Notes: generated from the letters alone by a model not told the origin. Shown: positions 53,927 to 62,824, numbered from the stretch's first letter. The stretch: DNA of 64,000 nucleotides from Solimicrobium silvestre (GCF_002976435.1 NZ_PUGF01000002.1:62001-126000), one strand, 5' to 3'. A program made the numbers and translations.

Positions 53927-53975
53927 AGTTCAAACTTAAGTGAACAATTCCAGTACAAGTTCAAAGTTTGGTGAA
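53927..53975 (-). repeat. Inverted pair of the 18-bp units
   Basis: On the minus strand, TTCACTTAAGTTTGAACT (53927-53944) and TTCACCAAACTTTGAACT (53958-53975) match the unit seen at 42939 and 54079 but point the other way. Together with the direct pair 100 bp further on, they look like two facing element ends. The gap 53865-54309 holds these repeats, the BlaI promoter and no gene. Confidence 0.5.
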
Positions 53976-54078
53976 TAACTTGTACAAATTTAAATGGTAG
54001 GAATTAAGATAAGTCATTAATTTTAAAGAAATCGCAGTTCGATTTTAAAAGAGAATCGACATTGTGCGTCTGTTGATT

Positions 54079-54117
54079 TTCATTTAAATCTGAACTCTGT
54101 TTATTTAATTTTGAACT
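54079..54117 (+). repeat. Pair of 18-bp units, IS21-end-like (right boundary of island)
   Basis: TTCATTTAAATCTGAACT at 54079-54096 and TTTATTTAATTTTGAACT at 54100-54117, 21 bp apart, preceded by TGTTGATT. The pair matches the 42939 pair in spacing, orientation and sequence (56 bp at about 89%). Confidence 0.6.
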
Positions 54118-54240
54118 CCGCGCTGTAGTTAAAGCGGTCTCTTTAAAGCAGCCTCCTATGTCGACATCTTCGCACTAGGTCCGGCGTAAATCATTCAGGA
54201 TCCAGTCAATCAGCCATACAACAAAATACCCATAAAATTC

Positions 54241-54285
54241 TTGACACAGAGTTTGTCCTAATGAAATAGTACTAATCAATTAGTA
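54241..54285 (+). promoter_or_regulatory. BlaI-type promoter with operator
   Basis: TTGACA at 54241-54246 is a consensus -35 box. A near-palindromic operator, TACTAATCAATTAGTA, occupies 54270-54285, where it would cover the end of the promoter and block transcription. The same sequence with one change occurs at 56400-56415. BlaI-type repressors bind such dyads as dimers. Confidence 0.7.
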
Positions 54286-54309
54286 ATACCTCAACTGTGA
54301 AAGCATTTT

Positions 54310-54693
54310 ATGACTGATCCTCACCCGACCGAAGGCGAACTGGCGATACTGCGAATTCTGTGGGATCGCAAGAAACCGTCCAGCGTGCGCGAAGTGCACG
54401 AAGCGTTGCTGCAAACCAAAGACACCGCATATACCACCGTGCTCAAGATGCTCACCATCATGAACGACAAAGAGCTGGTGCGCCGGGACGAAACGGAGCG
54501 TAGTCATCGCTATACCGCACTCTACTCGGAACCAGTAGTGCAATCGTCGATGCTGAAAAGCTTTGTGCAAAACGCCTTTGCCGGTTCGGCATTCAAGCTG
54601 GTACAACGAGCTTTGGACGATGATACAGCGAGCGCCGAAGAGCTGGACGCCATCGCGCGGCTGATCGCCGAGGCTAAAAAACGGCGCATGTAA
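54310..54693 (+). CDS. BlaI/MecI/CopY family repressor
   Basis: A 127-residue winged-helix repressor: 'PTEGELAILRILWDRKKPSSVREVHEALLQTKDTAYTTVLKMLTIMNDKELVRRDETERSHRYTALYSEP' followed by the helical dimerisation end. BlaI-type proteins are cleaved or released when the partner M56 membrane peptidase senses a signal. The partner is encoded 25 bp downstream. It likely represses its own operon and the one at 56547 through the shared operator. Confidence 0.93.
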   Translation: MTDPHPTEGELAILRILWDRKKPSSVREVHEALLQTKDTAYTTVLKMLTIMNDKELVRRDETERSHRYTALYSEPVVQSSMLKSFVQNAFAGSAFKLVQRALDDDTASAEELDAIARLIAEAKKRRM

Positions 54694-54718
54694 TGTTGAT
54701 ATCTGGGGAGAGCCTATC

Positions 54719-56305
54719 TTGAACGCGCAATTCGGATTCGTGTCGGCAGTTGCTCATGCATTGCTGCACTCACTGTGGCAGGTGGCACTTCTGGCGCTGC
54801 TGGCCGAAGTCAGTTTCTCGCAGCTCAGGCATCGCAGCGCTATGGCGCGTCATGCCGTTGGAATGGGGTGGCTGGTGATGATGTTGCTCGTGCCGTTACT
54901 GACATTCACTCAGTTCTGGCAGTCTCCTTCATTGGCAACTGACGGTGTGCCTATCATGCCAATTCCATTTACGCCTGGCGTGGAGCATTTCACTCCAGCA
55001 AGCCAACCTTGGCTGGATTGGGTCTTGGTCGCGACAACGGAGCTATGGTTGCTCGGCGCGGCATTGATGTTGGTACTACAGCTAGGTGGCTGGCGCATGA
55101 TCAAACACATGGAACAACAGCCCTATGTTGATTTGCCACCCGAGTGGCGTAACCGAATTGAGCGGCTGCGCGGTGCGCTTGGTATATCCCGGGCCGTTGC
55201 GATACGTATGGCAAGCAAGATCTCGTCGCCATGCACTGCCCACGTTTTGCGTCCTATCATTTGGTTGCCGCTGACTCTATTGACGCATTTGCCGCCGGAC
55301 CAGATAGAAGCCTTACTGGCGCACGAGCTGGCACACATCCGACGTCTCGATTGGTGCTGGAACGCCTTGCAGTGCGTAATTGAATCGGTGCTGTTTTTTC
55401 ACCCTGCGATGTGGTGGCTCAGTCGTCGTATTCGTGAGGAGCGAGAACATGCCTGTGATGATTTAGCCGTAGCGGTGTGCGGGAACCCTATTGCGTTAGC
55501 GGAGGCGCTTGCCGGATTACAGCGCCAACGTCTCGTTACCCCGCGTTTTGCACTTGCAGCACAAGGAGGTTCACTGATGAAGCGAATTAGCCATTTGTTA
55601 TCCGGGCCACCAGCACGTCAGAATTGGCGCATACCTGTAGTTCTGTTACTGCTATTGTGCTCAGGTACGTTGCTTGCGATGCAGGTTGAACCGCCCAGAC
55701 ATTTGTTGCTCAATCTCAGAATAGATGCATCCTCAAACGGAGCTCTTACACCAGGCAATTTCCGCGAATATACGGCTGACTATGTGTTTGATAAACAGCG
55801 CTATTACCGTATCAGCATGGATCAGCAAGGTCAGGTCCGTGAAGTCTACAAGGAAGATGGTCGAGTCAAGCCGGTCGATAATGCGGTACACATGTGGGCA
55901 AAAGAATTGCAGTCTATGGCTACCCCACCGGAACCTCCAGAGCTTCCTGCATTGGCAGAAGTTGGCGCGCCACCGATACCGCCAACGCCGCCTGTTCCAC
56001 CGGAGTTTCAATATTCGGATGAGCTCAAAGATCTGTTCAAGTCCATGCAGGCGGACGGGCGTTTGGCCGCCATGGTCGGTGCACCCATTAGCGTTGAGCG
56101 CGGCTCTTTCCACGGTAGTTTTCACACTTGGGGCGCGCGCGACTTTCATCTTTGGGGTATCGATGACCCGGTTGGCGGAAAAGCAGGTTTCTCGATTAAC
56201 TTTGTCGGTCCTAAAGGCCGGGCCAAAGTCGCTTACGCAGGAAAAACACAAGCTGGTGTCTGGCAAGCATCAAAGCTGGAAATTTCCCCATTGGTGGCGA
56301 ATTGA
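54719..56305 (+). CDS. BlaR1-like M56 membrane metallopeptidase with Coa1-like C-terminus
   Basis: A 528-residue protein starting at TTG 54719, with GGGGAG about 8 nt upstream. The N-terminal half has four membrane helices and the M56 zinc site 'LLAHELAHIRRLDW' (about residues 198-211), followed by 'REEREHACDDLAVAV'. One more membrane helix lies near 300-320. The C-terminal extracytoplasmic part has a Pro-rich linker (PPEPPELPALAEVGAPPIPP) and a region 'VGAPISVERGSFHG..GGKAGFSINFVGPKGRAKVAYAG', which resembles Coa1/Tim21-type domains. It lacks the penicillin-binding domain of BlaR1, so it senses something other than beta-lactams. Confidence 0.88.
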   Translation: MNAQFGFVSAVAHALLHSLWQVALLALLAEVSFSQLRHRSAMARHAVGMGWLVMMLLVPLLTFTQFWQSPSLATDGVPIMPIPFTPGVEHFTPASQPWLDWVLVATTELWLLGAALMLVLQLGGWRMIKHMEQQPYVDLPPEWRNRIERLRGALGISRAVAIRMASKISSPCTAHVLRPIIWLPLTLLTHLPPDQIEALLAHELAHIRRLDWCWNALQCVIESVLFFHPAMWWLSRRIREEREHACDDLAVAVCGNPIALAEALAGLQRQRLVTPRFALAAQGGSLMKRISHLLSGPPARQNWRIPVVLLLLLCSGTLLAMQVEPPRHLLLNLRIDASSNGALTPGNFREYTADYVFDKQRYYRISMDQQGQVREVYKEDGRVKPVDNAVHMWAKELQSMATPPEPPELPALAEVGAPPIPPTPPVPPEFQYSDELKDLFKSMQADGRLAAMVGAPISVERGSFHGSFHTWGARDFHLWGIDDPVGGKAGFSINFVGPKGRAKVAYAGKTQAGVWQASKLEISPLVAN

Positions 56306-56307
56306 AT

Positions 56308-56332
56308 CTCCGTCCAGTAGGTATGGACGGAG
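56308..56332 (+). terminator. Hairpin after the M56 peptidase gene
   Basis: CTCCGTCCA and TGGACGGAG form a 9-bp stem with a 7-nt loop directly after the stop codon. No T run follows, so it may slow rather than end transcription. Confidence 0.5.
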
Positions 56333-56396
56333 CAGGTCGCGGGTTCCTGAAACTGCTGCTGGATTGCGGAATAGAAGGAGCTATTTTTTTAATTTT

Positions 56397-56418
56397 AACT
56401 ACTAATCATTTAGTAGTT
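56397..56418 (+). promoter_or_regulatory. Second BlaI-type operator
   Basis: The 22-bp dyad AACTACTAATCATTTAGTAGTT is an imperfect palindrome. Its core (56400-56415) is identical at 15 of 16 positions to the operator at 54270-54285. A possible TTTAAT -10 lies just upstream at 56388-56393. It precedes the gene pair 56547-58591, implying common control by the BlaI-type repressor. Confidence 0.7.
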
Positions 56419-56546
56419 AATTTCTGGAGCAGTTTATGGATTGATCAATAGAAGGGCAAACGAATCGTATTTTTTGCGTCGTTTCAAAGGCGCTGAAAAA
56501 TTTTTAATTTTTAACACTTATTTTTAATTCTTTTTGGAGCAATCAA

Positions 56547-57089
56547 ATGAAATTTCACCGCATCTTTAAACAACTATGCGCAGCACTTGTCATCATCACC
56601 AGCGTGACCGTACCAATTTTTGCGCAAGCGGGGCGTGGTCCTTCTACGGCTGAAGAACAAGCCCGCGTTGTACAACTCGCTTTGGCATCGGACAAAGATC
56701 CTGTCGGAACCATGACATCCGCCGATGGTCGCTGGTTTGAGAAATGGGCGGATGAAATTCCAGATTATCAATTCGGCCCTGATAGTGGCGCGTTCTGGTT
56801 CGAGAACGGCGCGGCTAAGGGAGAATTAAAGAGAGTGATACGCTTTCAACATACTGTTAGCACTGCTGCCTTTCAGGTACAGCATCACATGTTTGATCCG
56901 CAAAAAAATCCGGCAGATTTTGAAGCTAAAACGTTGGCGGGTGTCGAAGGTCTACTTCGCGCTTATGAAAGCTTGCTGGCGAAAAATCCGGCAAATCGCT
57001 CGGAACAATTAGATCACGCGATGGCACTGCGCGACAAAGGTGAATTAGCCGCATTCGTCAAGGCGCTCCCACCTATGCCGAGAAGATAG
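56547..57089 (+). CDS. Exported protein of unknown function
   Basis: A 180-residue protein with a signal peptide (LCAALVIITSVTVPIFAQA). The mature part is 'GPSTAEEQARVVQLALASDKDPVGTMTSADGRWFEKWADEIPDYQFGPDSGAFWF' and 'VEGLLRAYESLLAKNPANRSEQLDHAMALRDKGELAAFVKALPP'. I recognise no family. GGAG lies before the ATG. It is 5 bp upstream of the peptidase gene and behind the second operator, so it probably works with that enzyme in the periplasm. Confidence 0.8.
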   Translation: MKFHRIFKQLCAALVIITSVTVPIFAQAGRGPSTAEEQARVVQLALASDKDPVGTMTSADGRWFEKWADEIPDYQFGPDSGAFWFENGAAKGELKRVIRFQHTVSTAAFQVQHHMFDPQKNPADFEAKTLAGVEGLLRAYESLLAKNPANRSEQLDHAMALRDKGELAAFVKALPPMPRR

Positions 57090-57094
57090 ATTTC

Positions 57095-58591
57095 ATGCAA
57101 GCACAGAGTAAGGCAAGCGCAAGTTTGCCTTACAAGAATTCATTACAAACACAAGCGAAAGATGCTATGAATTTTTTCTCACGCAAGCCGTTGATGGGCG
57201 TATTGCTAGCAAGTTTGTTGATGCACGCGAGTCTGGTGCATAGCCAGATTGGAACAGCACAGCTAACGGAGCTGCCGAGCTCAGCTCCCACAAGCATTTT
57301 GATCAAGGAAATCGCAGACCATGCCGAGTTGATGAAAAATTTGGAGACCATTTGCGACGATGTTGGCCCGCGGTTGACCGGCTCGCAACAACTACGCACG
57401 GCGCAGGCTTGGGCTATGGAAAAACTCAACGCCTATGGCGCCGTCGATGTCCATGAAGAAGCCTATGATTTAGGTCGGCCATGGCAACGCGGTATTGCTC
57501 GCGCCCACCTTGTCAACGCTAACGGGATTGCCCTGGACATCGTGCAAAAGGCGTGGACAGTCGGTACCAACGGTGTCATTCGGGCCGATGTGGCACTGCT
57601 CGATGTTAAGACCTTAGACGAATTCAATGCCGTCGCCCCCACACTACGTGGCAAGATCGTGCTGGTAATATCCGGGCCAAAAGCCACACCCGAACAAAAT
57701 AAAAACATCAAGCAGTATTCAGCAGAAGTTAATCGCGCTATTCATGAAGCGCACTTTGCTGCGGTTCTGTTAACTTCCGATAAAGACAATGGCTTGCAAA
57801 ATATGTGGGGAAGCCCAAGCTCTCGCTTTGATCGTAACGCGGGCATTATTACCAGCGAAAATGCTAACCTTCTCAAGCGTTTGCTGGCAAGAGGTATAAC
57901 CCCAAAACTTGAAATGGAATTGACTGGTAATTTTAGTAAGGAATCTGTCAAGGCATACAATGTCGTCGCCGATTTTAAGGGAACCGAAGCAGCAGATGAA
58001 ATGGTGATCATCGGTGCGCATCTGGATTCCTGGGACTTGGGTACCGGTGCCACAGATAACGGTACCGGCGTCGTCGTAGCGATGGAAATTTTACGCGCAA
58101 TGCATGCTCAGGGCTTGCATCCAAAACGTAGTTTGCGCGTGGTTTTGTTTTCAGGAGAAGAGCAGGGCTTACTCGGCAGTAAGGCGTATCTCGTGAAGCA
58201 TCGTGAAGAACTGGCGAAGATACAGGCGATCATTGTGCAGGACGCTGGCTCAGGTCGCATCATGGGCTTTCCCGATATGAAAGTGGAAGCCTGGTACACC
58301 GCACTCACAGCGGCAATTGCCCCGGCCAAGGAATTAGGTGCGCAGGATGTTATTTATGCCATCGGCAATGGTTCTGATCACGACGTATTTTTTGAGCAAG
58401 GCATCCCAGCTTTCACACCGATGCAAGATCCGCTGGATTACCGCAGCCATACTCACCACAGTCAAGTGGATACAGTGGATCACGTGGTATTGGCTGATCT
58501 CATGCAAAGTGCGCAAGTTATGGCGATCACTGTGTGGGGATTGCTGAATGGTGAACGGCTTCCACATCAGGAACAGAGTGAAAAGCATTAA
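57095..58591 (+). CDS. Exported M28 family zinc peptidase with PA-like domain
   Basis: A peptidase of up to 498 residues. The signal peptide 'MGVLLASLLMHASLVHS' is nearest to ATG 57167; ATG 57095, 5 bp after the previous stop, would add 24 residues. A protease-associated-type region (about 150-280, 'LRGKIVLVISGP') precedes the two-zinc centre: 'IIGAHLDSWD', 'ATDNGTGVVVAMEILRAM', 'FSGEEQGLLGS', 'IVQDAGSGRI' and 'YRSHTHHSQVD'. M28 members are aminopeptidases or carboxypeptidases (plasma glutamate carboxypeptidase type). Control by a BlaI-type operator is unusual. Confidence 0.9.
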   Translation: MQAQSKASASLPYKNSLQTQAKDAMNFFSRKPLMGVLLASLLMHASLVHSQIGTAQLTELPSSAPTSILIKEIADHAELMKNLETICDDVGPRLTGSQQLRTAQAWAMEKLNAYGAVDVHEEAYDLGRPWQRGIARAHLVNANGIALDIVQKAWTVGTNGVIRADVALLDVKTLDEFNAVAPTLRGKIVLVISGPKATPEQNKNIKQYSAEVNRAIHEAHFAAVLLTSDKDNGLQNMWGSPSSRFDRNAGIITSENANLLKRLLARGITPKLEMELTGNFSKESVKAYNVVADFKGTEAADEMVIIGAHLDSWDLGTGATDNGTGVVVAMEILRAMHAQGLHPKRSLRVVLFSGEEQGLLGSKAYLVKHREELAKIQAIIVQDAGSGRIMGFPDMKVEAWYTALTAAIAPAKELGAQDVIYAIGNGSDHDVFFEQGIPAFTPMQDPLDYRSHTHHSQVDTVDHVVLADLMQSAQVMAITVWGLLNGERLPHQEQSEKH

Positions 58592-58838
58592 GCCATGCAT
58601 CTCAAAACCGGACGGAATCCAGATTCATTCTTGTTTTTTGATTTAACTATGCAGCAAGTATATTTGCTAAAAACAGCAAGGTCTCAATGTGGGTTTTATT
58701 TGATAATAGGTCGATGCGGTGGTGAGTTTGAGGCCGCATATCTTTTGTAGGTTAAAAGATAATCGACTTTATGCATGCGCTAAAATACGTGCAAATTTTG
58801 AACAAAAATTTCAAGAAATTCACAAGAAAGAAAACATC

Positions 58839-59201
58839 ATGTCAAAAATCATTCTATTCAAAGAACAAACCACGCAAGCAGAACAAGACCATCCAAGAGA
58901 AGAACGCCGCCAGCAGGGTAATCCGTTGCGCACTACATGGAACCATTTCACTAATGACACCGGTGAAGTATTTTCCGGCGTTTGGGGTAGCGAAGTAGGT
59001 AGTTGGCGGATTGAGTTTGGCGAACGTGAAGATGAATTTTTCTTCGTCACAGAAGGTCGGTGCCGCATTATTGACGAAGCTGGCAATACGAGCGAGGCAG
59101 GCCCCGGTGATGCCTTAGTTATTCCAGCCGGTTTCAAAGGTGTCTTTGAAGTGCTCGAACCGATGAAAAAACATTACGTTATTGTTGAACGTAAAGCGTA
59201 A
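58839..59201 (+). CDS. Cupin domain protein (DUF861 type)
   Basis: A 120-residue single-domain cupin: 'FSGVWGSEVGSWRIEFGEREDEFFFVTEGRCRIIDEAGNTSEAGPGDALVIPAGFKGVFEVLEPMKKHYVIVE'. This is the (S)-ureidoglycine aminohydrolase-like/EutQ-like cupin group, in which the metal-binding residues are often reduced. I chose ATG 58839 because AAGAAAG precedes it and the domain begins soon after. It stands alone; the function is unknown. Confidence 0.85.
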   Translation: MSKIILFKEQTTQAEQDHPREERRQQGNPLRTTWNHFTNDTGEVFSGVWGSEVGSWRIEFGEREDEFFFVTEGRCRIIDEAGNTSEAGPGDALVIPAGFKGVFEVLEPMKKHYVIVERKA

Positions 59202-59282
59202 CGAGGTAATTTTAAGCGACCAACCCATCTTCGCTACTTTAGCCGTTTGACGTACAACTAAGACTTGGTTATTCTTATGCCT

Positions 59283-59335
59283 TGCGCCGATTTGAGATCA
59301 GCTTGCGGGCGCGTGATAAATTCGGCTAAAGCGGC
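59283..59335 (+). ncRNA. SAM-II riboswitch
   Basis: The sequence carries the ordered conserved blocks of the SAM-II (metA) riboswitch: GCGCCGATTT, then CTTGCGG, then GCGCGTGATAAA, then GGCTAAAG. The first GCGC pairs with the later GCGC to form P1, and the 3' GCTAAA block belongs to the pseudoknot. It lies about 140 nt upstream of metX, as expected for repression of methionine synthesis by S-adenosylmethionine. The rest of the 59202-59473 leader shows no gene. Confidence 0.87.
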
Positions 59336-59473
59336 GGCTAAACGCACTTTTCTTGTCAGCCCTTCCATTTCCGCCCCCGCCCTTGTTCATTTATCGTTTC
59401 CGCATGACCGAATTTGGTCGAACTATTGTGTGCGTAAGCAATGTAAATAATGCATCTTGAACCAGGGAAAACC

Positions 59474-60601
59474 ATGTCATCCGTAGCAATTGTTGCACCC
59501 CAAACCCACACCTTTAGCGAGCCGTTGACCTTGCAAAGCGGTGCCGCTATCGCTGAATACACCTTGATGTATGAAACCTACGGGCAACTGAATGCGGCAA
59601 AATCGAATGCGGTGTTGATTTGTCACGCTTTAAATGCCTCGCATCATGTGGCCGGTGTTTATGCCGACGAGCCAGACAATGTCGGCTGGTGGGACAACAT
59701 GATCGGGCCCGGCAAACCGCTGGATACCAATCATTTCTTTGTCATCGGTGTGAATAACTTAGGCTCTTGTTTTGGCTCAACCGGCCCGATGCACACTAAT
59801 CCAGCCACCGGCAAACCTTACGGCGCGGATTTTCCCGTGGTTACGGTTGAAGACTGGGTCAACGCGCAAGCGCGTCTGGCTGATGTGTTAGGGATTACCC
59901 AATTTGCCGCCGTCATGGGTGGGTCGCTCGGTGGTATGCAGGCGTTGTCCTGGAGCACCCTGTTCCCTGAACGCCTGCGCCATTGCGTGGTGATTGCATC
60001 GACCGCCAAACTGTCCGCGCAAAATATTGCGTTTAATGATGTGGCGCGTCAGGCGATTATTTCTGACCCTGATTTTCATGGCGGTGACTTCTACGCGCAT
60101 TCGGTGGTACCGAAAAGTGGTTTACGGGTGGCGCGCATGGTGGGGCATATTACTTATTTGTCCAACGACGATATGGCGGAAAAATTTGGCCGCGATTTAA
60201 AATGCGACGATTACCAATTCGGCTTCGGGGTTGATTTTGAAATCGAATCCTACCTGCGCTACCAAGGTGATAAGTTCTCCGCCTACTTTGATGCCAACAC
60301 GTATTTGCTGATTACCAAAGCGCTTGATTATTTTGATCCGGCGCGTCGTTTTGGCGGCGATTTGACGCAGGCTTTAGCGAATACCCAAGCGCAGTTTTTG
60401 CTGGTGTCATTTTCTACCGACTGGCGGTTTTCACCAGAACGCAGCCGCGAAATTGTGCGTGCATTAATCAGCAATAAACGCCGCGTTACTTACGCAGAAA
60501 TTGATGCGCCGCACGGCCACGATGCGTTTTTATTGGAAGATGCACGCTATATGAATTTAGTGCGCACCTATTTTGAGCGCATCGCCAAGGAACAAGCATG
60601 A
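59474..60601 (+). CDS. metX: Homoserine O-acyltransferase
   Basis: A 375-residue alpha/beta-hydrolase-fold acyltransferase that activates homoserine for methionine synthesis. The nucleophile Ser is in '[15 protein letters not shown]', and the catalytic Asp/His lie in the C-terminal part ('[13 protein letters not shown]'). '[12 protein letters not shown]' is a family hallmark. CAGGGAAAA supports ATG 59474 over the in-frame ATG 24 nt upstream. It overlaps metW by four bases. Sequence alone does not separate acetyl- from succinyl-transfer. Confidence 0.95.
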   Translation: MSSVAIVAPQTHTFSEPLTLQSGAAIAEYTLMYETYGQLNAAKSNAVLICHALNASHHVAGVYADEPDNVGWWDNMIGPGKPLDTNHFFVIGVNNLGSCFGSTGPMHTNPATGKPYGADFPVVTVEDWVNAQARLADVLGITQFAAVMGGSLGGMQALSWSTLFPERLRHCVVIASTAKLSAQNIAFNDVARQAIISDPDFHGGDFYAHSVVPKSGLRVARMVGHITYLSNDDMAEKFGRDLKCDDYQFGFGVDFEIESYLRYQGDKFSAYFDANTYLLITKALDYFDPARRFGGDLTQALANTQAQFLLVSFSTDWRFSPERSREIVRALISNKRRVTYAEIDAPHGHDAFLLEDARYMNLVRTYFERIAKEQA

Positions 60602-61209
60602 ACTTTACTGAATTAAATCAACTGCGCCCGGACTTGGCTTTTATCGCCCATTGGATAGCACCAAACTCGCAGGTATTGGATGTCGGTTGCGGCGACGGCG
60701 TGATGCTTGATTATCTGCAAACCGATAAAGCCTGCCAAGGTTACGGAATAGAAATTGCGGACGACAAAGTACTGGAATGTGCCAAGCGTGGCGTTCAAGT
60801 AATACAGCAAGACATGGAAAATGGTCTGGGTTTGTTTGACGACGAAGCGTTTGCCACGGTGCTGTGTTTATCTTCCTTGCAGATGATGAAAAATGTCGAA
60901 GGCCTGCTGACCGATATCGCACGGGTAGGGCGCGAAGCAATCGTTTCATTCCCTAATTTTGCCTACTGGCCGCACCGCGTTGCCTTATTGCGTGGACGGA
61001 TGCCGGTGTCAAAGTCGTTGCCTTACGAATGGTACGATACGCCAAATTTACGCTGCGCGACGATAGCAGATTTTGCTGAGCTGGCGAATTCGGTTGGGCT
61101 GGAAGTGCTTGAGTGTGTCGCCTTGCATGACGGTCGTCCGGTAGAATGGCTGGCGAACTGGCGCGGAAGTTTGGCGGTATTTCGTTTACGGCGCTTAAAA
61201 AACAGCTAA
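60598..61209 (+). CDS. metW: Methionine biosynthesis protein MetW
   Basis: A 203-residue methyltransferase-fold protein: '[62 protein letters not shown]' and '[35 protein letters not shown]'. MetW is the partner of MetX in proteobacteria and is required for full homoserine acyltransferase activity. ATGA overlap with metX shows tight coupling. Confidence 0.96.
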   Translation: MNFTELNQLRPDLAFIAHWIAPNSQVLDVGCGDGVMLDYLQTDKACQGYGIEIADDKVLECAKRGVQVIQQDMENGLGLFDDEAFATVLCLSSLQMMKNVEGLLTDIARVGREAIVSFPNFAYWPHRVALLRGRMPVSKSLPYEWYDTPNLRCATIADFAELANSVGLEVLECVALHDGRPVEWLANWRGSLAVFRLRRLKNS

Positions 61210-61254
61210 ATTTGGCTGAATTTGTATACCTACCTATTTTTAGATTAAACATTC

Positions 61255-62541
61255 ATGCAAAAAGTACCGTCTGCAACAAATTCGCTTCCACCTGTTGAGC
61301 CAACTGGTTGGCATCAATATCTGAATCAAAACATGCTGATTTGCGTGGCTCTCGGTTTTACTTCCGGTTTACCGCTCTTCATCCTGATTAATCTGCTTAC
61401 TGCATGGCTAAAAACCGAAGGCGTTGATCTGAAAGCGATAGGTTTGTTTGCTTTGGTGGGTTTTCCATATACCTGGAAATTCATCTGGTCGCCGGTGATG
61501 GACCGATTTTCTTTACCCTTTTTAGGCCGCAGGCGCGGTTGGATGTTTGTCACGCAGCTATGTTTAATGGCGGTGATTATGGCGATGGGGCAGTTATCGC
61601 CCAAAACCGATTTGATGTTAATAGTCTGGTTATGTGGCGCATTGGCTTTTTTATCAGCTAGCCAAGACATCGTGATTGACGCTTATCGGCGCGAAATTTT
61701 GTCTGACAACCAACAAGCGCTCGGCATTTCTTTGTCGGTCAACGCCTATAAATTTTCCACCTTAGTGCCAGGTTCGCTAGCACTTATTTTGTCGGATCAT
61801 TTCAATTGGGACAGCGTGTTTATTTTCACCGGCCTGTTTATGCTGCCCGGTATCATCACCACTTTACTGATTAAAGAACCGCGCTTATATGGCGCACCGC
61901 CCAAAAATATCCGTGAAGCGGTCGTGTTACCGTTTCAAGAATTTATTCAGCGCAAAGGTGTTGCCAATGCATTATTAATTCTGAGTTTTATCTTTTTGTA
62001 TAAATTAGGCGATTCGATGGCAACTGCTTTGCAGACACCGTTTTTTATGGAGCTGGGATTTACCCGCACCCAAATTGGCGTGGTCGCAAAAAGTGCTGGT
62101 TTATGGGCCGGTCTGGCCGGTGGACTGTTTGGCGCGATCTGGTTGATGAAAATTGGCATTAATCGCGGATTATGGATATTTGGCGTTATACAAGCGGTTG
62201 CTATTTTAGGTTTTGCCATGCTCACTAAAATGGGCTTGAGCGTATGGATGTTAGGTGCGGTCATGGTGGCAGACACCTTTGCCATCGGCTTAGGCACAGC
62301 TGCCTTCACCGCCTATATCGCAACCACAACTGACCCGCGTTATACCGCAACTCAATATGCTTTATTTAGTAGTTTGGCGGTGGTTCCACGGACATTTTTT
62401 AATGCGATAACCGGTTATATCGTATTGCAAACCGGCTGGTTCGGATTTTTTATAATCTGTTTTTTATTGACGATTCCCGGCATGTTATTGCTACCTAAAA
62501 TAGCACCGTGGAATGCTAAGAAAAATACACAGACACATTAA
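61255..62541 (+). CDS. ampG: AmpG-like muropeptide MFS transporter
   Basis: A 428-residue MFS permease with about 12 membrane helices. It matches AmpG: 'ICVALGFTSGLPLFILINLLTAWLKTEGVDLKAIGLFALVGFPYTWKFIWSPVMDRF' and 'AFLSASQDIVIDAYRREIL'. AmpG imports anhydro-muropeptides for cell-wall recycling. It follows metXW by 45 bp, a neighbour order common in Burkholderiales. Confidence 0.92.
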   Translation: MQKVPSATNSLPPVEPTGWHQYLNQNMLICVALGFTSGLPLFILINLLTAWLKTEGVDLKAIGLFALVGFPYTWKFIWSPVMDRFSLPFLGRRRGWMFVTQLCLMAVIMAMGQLSPKTDLMLIVWLCGALAFLSASQDIVIDAYRREILSDNQQALGISLSVNAYKFSTLVPGSLALILSDHFNWDSVFIFTGLFMLPGIITTLLIKEPRLYGAPPKNIREAVVLPFQEFIQRKGVANALLILSFIFLYKLGDSMATALQTPFFMELGFTRTQIGVVAKSAGLWAGLAGGLFGAIWLMKIGINRGLWIFGVIQAVAILGFAMLTKMGLSVWMLGAVMVADTFAIGLGTAAFTAYIATTTDPRYTATQYALFSSLAVVPRTFFNAITGYIVLQTGWFGFFIICFLLTIPGMLLLPKIAPWNAKKNTQTH

Positions 62542-62587
62542 GGTAGTGCCGACCACCTCAATCTGGTTACAAAACCAAACCGCTATT

Positions 62588-62617
62588 AACGTCATTCTCG
62601 CGCAGGCGGAAATCTAG
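62588..62617. repeat. Half copy of the dispersed repeat
   Basis: AACGTCATTCTCGCGCAGGC followed by GGAAATCTAG matches the left arm of the elements at 891 and 31697. No right arm is seen downstream, so this copy is truncated. The rest of the 62542-62824 gap shows no gene. Confidence 0.7.
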
Positions 62618-62824
62618 AGGTATTAATAAATGGTGCGCGCACTAAGTAGGTTGTTAATAAAACCCTACAGATTACGGATTGATATCTGGATTAGTTGCTT
62701 GAGACTGCTTACCTACTAAAAATCAACGCTAAACTTCATGAGTAGCCTGATAAATCCGAGTGGCGCAGCCTCTTGTTCGACGACAGTGAGAACATTCACT
62801 TTGAAGATCAAACTGAGCTAAGCG

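Noticed and set aside
55725-56405. 226-codon frame on the plus strand inside the end of the M56 peptidase gene
   Set aside because: The overlapping M56 frame carries recognisable family sequence and the alternative frame is rich in Ser, Arg and Cys with no motif; it is a shadow.
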